From positions 10,356,001 to 10,420,000 of the forward strand of contig OU612073.1 in the NCBI GenBank assembly GCA_914767715.1: 64,000 nt of DNA, read 5' to 3'. Below are positions 1-64,000 of this stretch, piece by piece. This stretch comes from Membranipora membranacea (taxonomy: Eukaryota; Bryozoa; Gymnolaemata; Cheilostomatida; Membraniporidae). Position numbers and translations under genes: made by a program. Within the stretch, counting starts at the first letter, position 1; each line of letters begins with the position of its first letter. The notes below the pieces were generated by a model, which saw nothing but the letters and a program-made list of their open reading frames with translations, searched no databases and was not told where the DNA came from.

Positions 1-151
1 TGAGGGCTTATTAAGAATTTCCAATAGGGTATAAAAGACCGGAACTTCTTGATAGTCTGATGTTACTGTATCTGCCAAACGTGATACAGAGTGGTTTTAA
101 ATGCTCAAATATTTGTACTTTATTTTGGGTTTTGGGTTTTTGTATTTTTAG

Positions 152-504
152 GCCCGTATCCAACTGCTGCTAGTATTGCACAAGAAGTTGAAGCTCGAAG
201 GGCCCTAGTTGTTGATATGACTACTGGAAGAGCCACAATAAAACGCAACAACGAAGGCTCACCAGACAACGCCGACCCACCTCTAAGACCAACCAAAACA
301 CGCACAGACAATGCCAGCACAAGAAGCCTTAAATCATTTAGACTGGATGGTGACATGGTGTCCAACCAGCTGTCTCAAGACGACAGCAAACTGTCCTCCG
401 GGAGTCAGTCTAGTATGGACGACAACGTTGAACTATTATCATCAAACTTGGACAACATGGATAAACCTTCTAGTCACCCCTCAAAAGATCTTGGATACAA
501 ATAA
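152..504 (+). CDS. Terminal coding exon of an unrecognised upstream gene (partial)
   Basis: An open frame runs from an acceptor (TTTTTAG ending at 151) to the TAA at 502-504. It begins with one split codon and then reads PYPTAASIAQEVEARRALVV, followed by about 85 polar residues rich in Ser, Asp, Asn and Lys that end in GYK. The tail is low in hydrophobic residues and looks disordered and cytoplasmic or nuclear. An AATAAA overlaps the stop codon. The stretch 1-151 would be intron whose 5' part lies outside the window. I do not recognise the family. Frame, acceptor and length support a real exon, but there is no homology evidence, so this is an inference from exon structure. Confidence 0.45.
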
Positions 505-552
505 ACTATCGATATGTAAACGCATGTATCATCTCATGTCTATAGCTTAGAA

Positions 553-662
553 CAAGTTTGATCCAGTTCGCCTGCATGCTAATTGCTCCCATCCACTGGT
601 CACGCCGCGGCTTGACCAGTGGAAGGGGATCAACTCCAAATGCAGGCAAATTGACCAAACTA
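553..662. repeat. Fold-back MITE, family A, copy 1
   Basis: About 110 bp that is almost one long hairpin. The left arm (CAAGTTTGATCC..CGCCTGCAT, then TTGCTCCC..CCACTGGTCA) is the near reverse complement of the right arm (TTGACCAGTGG..GGATCAA, then ATGCAGGCAAATTGACC), around a GC-rich loop. A second diverged copy lies at 34996-35096. TATAGCT occurs just outside both ends (541-547 and 661-667) and may be a target-site duplication. No coding capacity. Confidence 0.75.
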
Positions 663-2455
663 TAGCTCGACAATGTAAATATATAAGCTTCCGACTGGCT
701 GCTATGTAATTGAAGAATCAAGTCTTCCGCACACATCATATTATTATTGGTCCCAACTTCAGAATTTGATGAATATACAATATATCCCTTTATTACTCAA
801 TGCAAAACTATTTCTATTATGTCATCTACTCTCCACATGCTCAAAGCACTCTGCGACAACAATTTAAAAAATTCTACATTTTTGTGTTCTCCAAGTTCAA
901 GTTGAACTTGTATTCTGTGTAATTATCTCACCAGCAATGTGTTCTTAATATTTCATCATGGGAGTCAAACTTGTAAAACAGATGGCATAACCAATGAACT
1001 CCCTCCGAGTTCATTGGCATAACAGAGTGTGATTGTGAAAACTTGCCAGGCGATTGATGAATTATGCTTGATTAGCCTATAAAAGCCAGTGCAATTACTT
1101 TGCTTCAATTCTACATTTTCTGTGGATTGATTTTATAATCTTTCTTTTTTGTACTTTGTTATATATTTACAGAGAAATTTGCTGGATCCTGGTCAAGTTT
1201 TCTATATCATATAAGACGACAGGACAAAACAGCATTTTCAGTTTACTTCATAAAGACTTCCATATAATAGACTTTAGAATTAGATCTTAACTATAATATA
1301 TAATATAGTGTTCTAAAGAGCTTTAAATAAAAATTATATTCAGCAATTGTTTTTTTAAGCCAAAGTTGTACAATCTTGACCCAATTGTGACTTCAAATAT
1401 TTATACTGATAATGTCCTGTTGATTTTCTACTGCGTTACCTGTATATAAGATGTTTATTGATTGCTCACTGTTTGATAAGTGTTTCACTCTTTTGTCTTC
1501 AAGACTAATTGATTTACATCTGATCAAACAATCTTAGAAAGTGAACGTATTGTTTGACTAATTGATTCAAAAATGGGGATGATTGGATACTGTAATAGCC
1601 CAATAATGACCAGGCCATATTGAGCTTATTCTTTTTTATTGCAGTTTATTTCGAAGGCTTCTGATGGCACACCAATTGGATAGTGGGTTCTGATGAATAT
1701 GTTTGTATTCAAGCTATATTAAGAAGGTTTCCTTTGGGTCTTTGCTCCTTAGCCAAAGATATGGCAACCTTTTGCAAAACAGATTCTAGGCGATTGGAAC
1801 GAAGCAGTAATCGAAGCCAAAAGTTTATTGTCTTTTTTCTTCCTGGTAACTTTCAGGATTGTACTGTATCTAATCTGGCTTTTGTCTTTTAAGCACAAGA
1901 TGCCATAACGTAAGATGTATCGATTTCCGAAGCTCTTGAGTTTCACCACCGTCTTCACCCAATTTGTTCGCCTATACTCTTCAAACTCCATAAAGTGAGA
2001 CTGGGTAACGGATACCTAGCTTGTTACTTGGTGTGGATTTCCTCAAAAGCGAAACTCTCTTAGAAAGGATAAAGGATAATCACAGCCTTAGTGGATAGTT
2101 CATAATAAAGGGTGTAAAGCCCACAGCATATTATTCTACCCCAGGTATGTAGAAAAGTGCTGCTGTTATCTTTTCTCTTGTTTACATTTTGATATATACA
2201 GTGTACTCATTAACTATAATCGCTGTCAAATCAGACAGAATTTTGGATTTTTTCTGCGGTCTCTCTTTGCATTATAATGCGACTTAATTGAGACTTTGTT
2301 GGTTCCAAGAGGTTTGAATTTAGTGGAGTGCACTGTATTTGCATAATCCTTGTTCTCGCAATTCCCTTTACTTGACAAATTTTGATTTCAGTTGTATACT
2401 GTGTTTCCATTTTATGTTTGTTCAATAATCTTAACTCTTTTTTCTTCAATTTTAG
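663..2455. other. Intergenic region between the two plus-strand genes
   Basis: No supported gene. It holds a short CCAAT hairpin at 991-1017 and AT-rich sequence. The short open frames on both strands at 1683-1991 overlap each other and resemble nothing I know. The promoter of the polycystin gene should lie here, but no convincing TATA or initiator element can be singled out. Confidence 0.5.
984..1023. repeat. Short CCAAT hairpin with flanking direct repeats
   Basis: CCAATGAACT and AGTTCATTGG form a stem at 991-1017 with a 7-base loop. GGCATAAC flanks it directly on both sides (984-991 and 1016-1023). Similar CCAATGAAC..CCTCTTCATTG hairpins occur near 29398 and 33890, so it belongs to a dispersed family. 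Confidence 0.6.
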
Positions 2456-2470
2456 ACACGACTCCCGAAA

Positions 2471-60156
<57,686 letters not shown>

Positions 60157-63100
60157 GACGATTTCTCGTGTGTATATTTTTGATATTACTGTCCCATTTT
60201 CAATTTACTTAGATGACATGTTGTCTTTTTTTAATCCTCGAGTTCTATTCAAACATGTTGTCGGTTTTCAGTGAATTGCTTGTTGAACTACTAAAATTAA
60301 AACAATATTTGCTCAGATATGTTTAAATGCCCCAAAAACAATTATTTTTCTACACATTACGGCTAGATGTAAAACAGAATCATATATTTTTGTCGCTTAG
60401 TTTTCTCCGAGGCTCAAATTTCCGTCTCAACTTAACTGTGATTGAACAACCTGTGATGAAATCTTTGATTATGACAATAGCTTATTTTGCTGCATACATA
60501 TATTGTACTTATTTGCATTTATATTGGAGATTTTGAGTAAATATAACTCCTTTGCACTCTCAGCCATCACCCATTCCACTCCAAGACCATTATAACTGCC
60601 TGTAACATGATGAAGCTCTATGAAAGACAGTTTGGATTAACTGTCAATTCGACAAATAGGCATACAATTGTTTAGTTCTGAGCTGATAAGTAGAGATGTT
60701 ACACAACAATGACAACTTAAAAGGTTATTTGACTATTATCACAAATGGGATAAGAAAACTACATTTCTGAATGAATCCAAGACACATCCTAGCAGGCACC
60801 AATTTAATCTCATGGCTAAGATTGTGTCTGCTTATCATGGTTATCATTTTATTTATGCTGCGAAATTTGCCGAGTCGGAGCCATCTTTCTATCATCAATA
60901 AGTGGATTACTCCCAGTCTGATAAAGCCCAGTTCATGATAGTTTAACTTCCTAGTTTCAACATAATCAGTGATGGGGAGTTTTGACCAATTGTGGATGCC
61001 ATTCATCCTTGACATATATCACTTGGCATTTCATCTAATAGAAGGTCTAGCTAAAGAACTTATAGGGAATCATTATGCGAGGACTAACAATCAACCTGAC
61101 CCGAAAAGGAAAAGACAAAGGAAAGCTAGTAAGTGCCATAATGCTTGTCATTATGATTCAATGAGAGGAAATGACTTTCAAAATCAGTTATATAAGTAAA
61201 GTGTAGTCCATCTTAAAATGTGTGAGGAATCATGATTCCAAAGTTAATATACCTAAACAAGGATTTCTCTTGAAATCCTTGACCTAATTTATTTAGCATA
61301 ATGGATTCATAGCCTCCAAAACTGATAGAGAGATCCTCACTTCCAAAGCATGTTTTGTACAAAGCTGTGAGAGATTATGATATCAGCGAACCAATTGTGC
61401 TAGTATATGCGTCCGTACTAAATTGCTCACTGACTTGTGGATCATGATTTTATTTTGAAGTCGTAACCTATAAAAAATACTGACGATGTAACGATAGAAC
61501 AGAATCAGACGAAGCATTTTAACATACGGTATGCAGTGAAACTATTACATAAATTCTTCAATAATAGCCAAGGCAATGAGTTATCCTCAGGTTTTGATAT
61601 TCTAATATAGTATTGCCTTTGAATCCTTTGAATCAGATAAACAAGGCATAACAGTAACAACTTCTTCCACTGTAATCAAAGACAGAGACTGTAATAAAAC
61701 TTGTTGTTTACAAATAAGATTTCCTTGAGGGATTAGAAAATTCATTCTGAGAAAACAATAGTCTGCCAGTGATATAAACCTTTCAAGCTAATTGCTCCAA
61801 ATACAATACACTGATAACTTCACCCAGCTTAGGTCTCAATTTTACTTAGATTGTTTCAATGCACTGCGTGAAGAAATGCTTCAAAATTTGTTTGGAGGCC
61901 AGCTCAGATTTGTTTTTTTTTAATGGAGGCAGCCCACCTGTTTTGCTAACTGAATCCTCAAAAGTAACAAAATTATAACTAGCTGCAGTGTAGCTGATAT
62001 ACCAGGGCAATATTTTAAAAAAGGGCTCAATTTAAACCGTAATATGAATGCAGCCACTGGCCTTGTCATTTTTTTGGTTACTCAGGAATTTAATTTCTAA
62101 ATGGTGATAAAATACCAAGGACTTCAGTACAGATATTAGCTCATTGACTATGCAGCAGAATTTTTCACGTGTGTTATTAGGGATGGGCATCATAGTTTGA
62201 CCCCCCCCCCCCAGACTTTTGGCGCCTCTCCCCTGCCTGATGCCCTCTTGCCCGGTCATCATAATCCTTTACGCTCCCAGCATAATAATATCATTACGTC
62301 AGTGTTTTTCAGCTATATAAATCTTTGGAGGATTAAATTCTGTAAAAAATCACCTCAGCAATACATATTCCTGAAAAATTTAAACTCAAACCATTTATGT
62401 GTATTTTTAAAATGCTATACTGGAGCTGGCATTATATATTCAGCATCCGGTCTCAGGCTTGTCTTGCTGTAAAATAGGAAAAATTGTATTAATAGGGAAT
62501 CTGAATGGATGAAAATGTCCAACCTATGCCATGTGTCAGAAGCATATAAAGTGAGGATGGTATGGCATAAAAAGCTCTCCCTCAAGCACTCTATACTTGG
62601 TTGTGTGATAACTCTCAACACCTAGCGCAAGTTTTAGGCGTTGCTGTAGACAGCACTCGATCCTTCAGTAATCAGTAATGTTTAGTATTGAAACTCGAAA
62701 TTGAGGCATCTGACGATCTTGTGATCGATCTATGAGGTAAACTTTGATGATGATGATGATTATGATGATGATAAAAGAGAAATCAAAATACCAACATATG
62801 TCTGTATATTTTTGAAAAATGCTATACTATATCCAGCCATTGCACCATTGATGATGAATGATGACACACATGTCAGTTCACGCACTGTAAAACACAAATT
62901 TGTCAAACAAGGAAATGAGCCACCATATTTTAAAATGAGCCATAGGTTGGGCACTAGTGCCCTAGAGAAGTAAGGTATCCACAGAAGAAAGAATCCCCAT
63001 TTCACACGCTTATTATATTATTATATTATTCACATAAATTATGGTGCAGCTATTGCAGCCTCTGCTGGTACTCGTGCTCGTATTAAGCAGAGTGCGTGTA

Positions 63101-64000
63101 CCAGCAACCGCAACTTTTACAGTTAGTGATAGAATACAAATCAGCCAATAGTCTAGCTGAAATTTGTTCACCCTCTGCACCTCATATTGATCTCCATCTC
63201 TTATTTATTTATTGTTTTATAAGGCAACCAGCTATCATGCGGGGAATTTACGAGAGTAAGTTTTTGTCCTCCAGTGGCGGAGTGATATTGCAAAAATCGA
63301 GGTGACACAGTTTTTTTGATATTCTTTCGCTACCACAGGGTGAACCAAATTGTTCGCTAGGGATTTGCTATGCTTATTTTATTTAAGCCATTGACTGTAG
63401 CTGAATGCTGAAAACTTTAACATGACAACAATATTTCATAACAGTAATAAGTCATGCTTATATTGTTTAATCTTTCACATGCAAACATTAAAAACACCAG
63501 TTAAAATAAGTGGTATCTCATCATTGTTGGTGGACCAGTTTGGACGTCATCCAATAATTCTACCATCTCTGCAGTGTTGGTAAGTACAAAATAAACCGTT
63601 GCATAAAATTTAGAAATCATATTTTCTGCCTGGTTTTGAGCCTTGTATTGAATAGACTTTTTATACTAGCTGTGTGCCAAGGTTTAACGCATCCATAATC
63701 TGGACTAGAAAGCGGTGAGTTGTAGCTTGTTTTGTCTTGCTTTTTACATCAACCAGTTAAAGATCCGTGGATGTTTAGGCCAATCCTATGGGACTTCATG
63801 GTAAAATTTAGAGGTTGTTCTTGTCACAAAACTTGTACTTGTAATGATTTTATCAAGGGTGATCAAGTCAATTATACAAGGTCACTGCTAATAATAATCG
63901 GCAATGAAGGAGCATCGGTCATTATTCACTAATAAATCTTATATGAGGAGGAGCGACCTTGATACCAACTGTAGCATCCTTAATCGTGACCCAATAGAAC
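60157..64000. other. Intergenic region after the polycystin stop codon
   Basis: No gene I can support. An ATTAAA at about 60296 could serve polyadenylation of the polycystin transcript. A poly-C tract lies at 62201-62212 and a (GAT)n run at 62748-62772. Overlapping short frames on both strands at 60725-61199 and the frame at 63732-63932 match nothing I recognise. A further gene may start beyond the right edge. Confidence 0.5.

Noticed and set aside
1683-1991. Opposite-strand frames of 69 and 80 codons upstream of the polycystin gene
   Set aside because: They overlap on both strands with no domain, start context or splice evidence.
60725-61199. Overlapping plus- and minus-strand frames of 76 and 96 codons after the polycystin gene
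   Set aside because: They overlap each other, have no recognisable motif, and show no convincing flanking splice sites.
63732-63932. Plus-strand frame with KFRGCSCHKTCTCNDF
   Set aside because: A Cys-rich stretch with a nearby acceptor, but no family match and no partner exon; too weak to call.

Overview
This window looks like nuclear DNA from an invertebrate animal. It is AT-rich. Its coding sequence is split into many short exons (15 to 459 nt, apart from one 827-nt terminal exon) with ordinary GT-AG introns of a few hundred bases, and the introns are full of short inverted-repeat elements and simple repeats. The gene families are animal ones: polycystin-1 with WSC, PKD, REJ, GPS, PLAT and channel domains, a long-chain acyl-CoA synthetase of the ACSL3/4 type, and a transmembrane C-type lectin. 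I cannot place the phylum from sequence alone; a sponge, cnidarian or lophotrochozoan would all fit.

Layout. Bases 152-504 are the last coding exon of an unrecognised gene that enters from the left. Bases 505-2455 are intergenic. From 2471 to 60156 on the plus strand runs one very large polycystin-1-like gene. I could chain 80 coding exons with matching splice phases into one open reading frame of 12,219 nt (4,072 residues plus stop). In order it encodes a signal peptide, a WSC domain, PKD-type repeats with a Cys-rich insert, a long PKD array, a REJ module, a GAIN-like region with GPS motif, a first membrane helix, a PLAT domain, five more helices, the extracellular TOP (polycystin) domain, and a final channel-like bundle. 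This is the complete membrane-receptor/channel design of the family (11 predicted helices). Bases 60157-64000 are intergenic, with no gene I can support.

Two genes lie inside introns of the polycystin gene, on the opposite strand. The 5.9-kb intron 22578-28467 holds an ACSL3/4-type gene (exons from 27537 down to 22870; the N-terminal exon was not found). The 3.6-kb intron 32399-35991 holds a complete five-exon gene for a single-pass C-type lectin receptor (428 residues, start 35569, stop 32810). The three proteins have no evident pathway in common; the link is one of position.

The rest is repeats: at least six short inverted-repeat or dispersed families with two copies each in the window, perfect palindromes, two tRNA-derived SINE heads, a probable 5'-truncated LINE tail, and several micro- and minisatellites. 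The most interesting points are the in-phase microexons of the polycystin gene, the nested receptor and synthetase genes, a minisatellite built on a copy of the host exon's own 5' splice site, and unusual residues at the GPS cleavage point and in the pore region.
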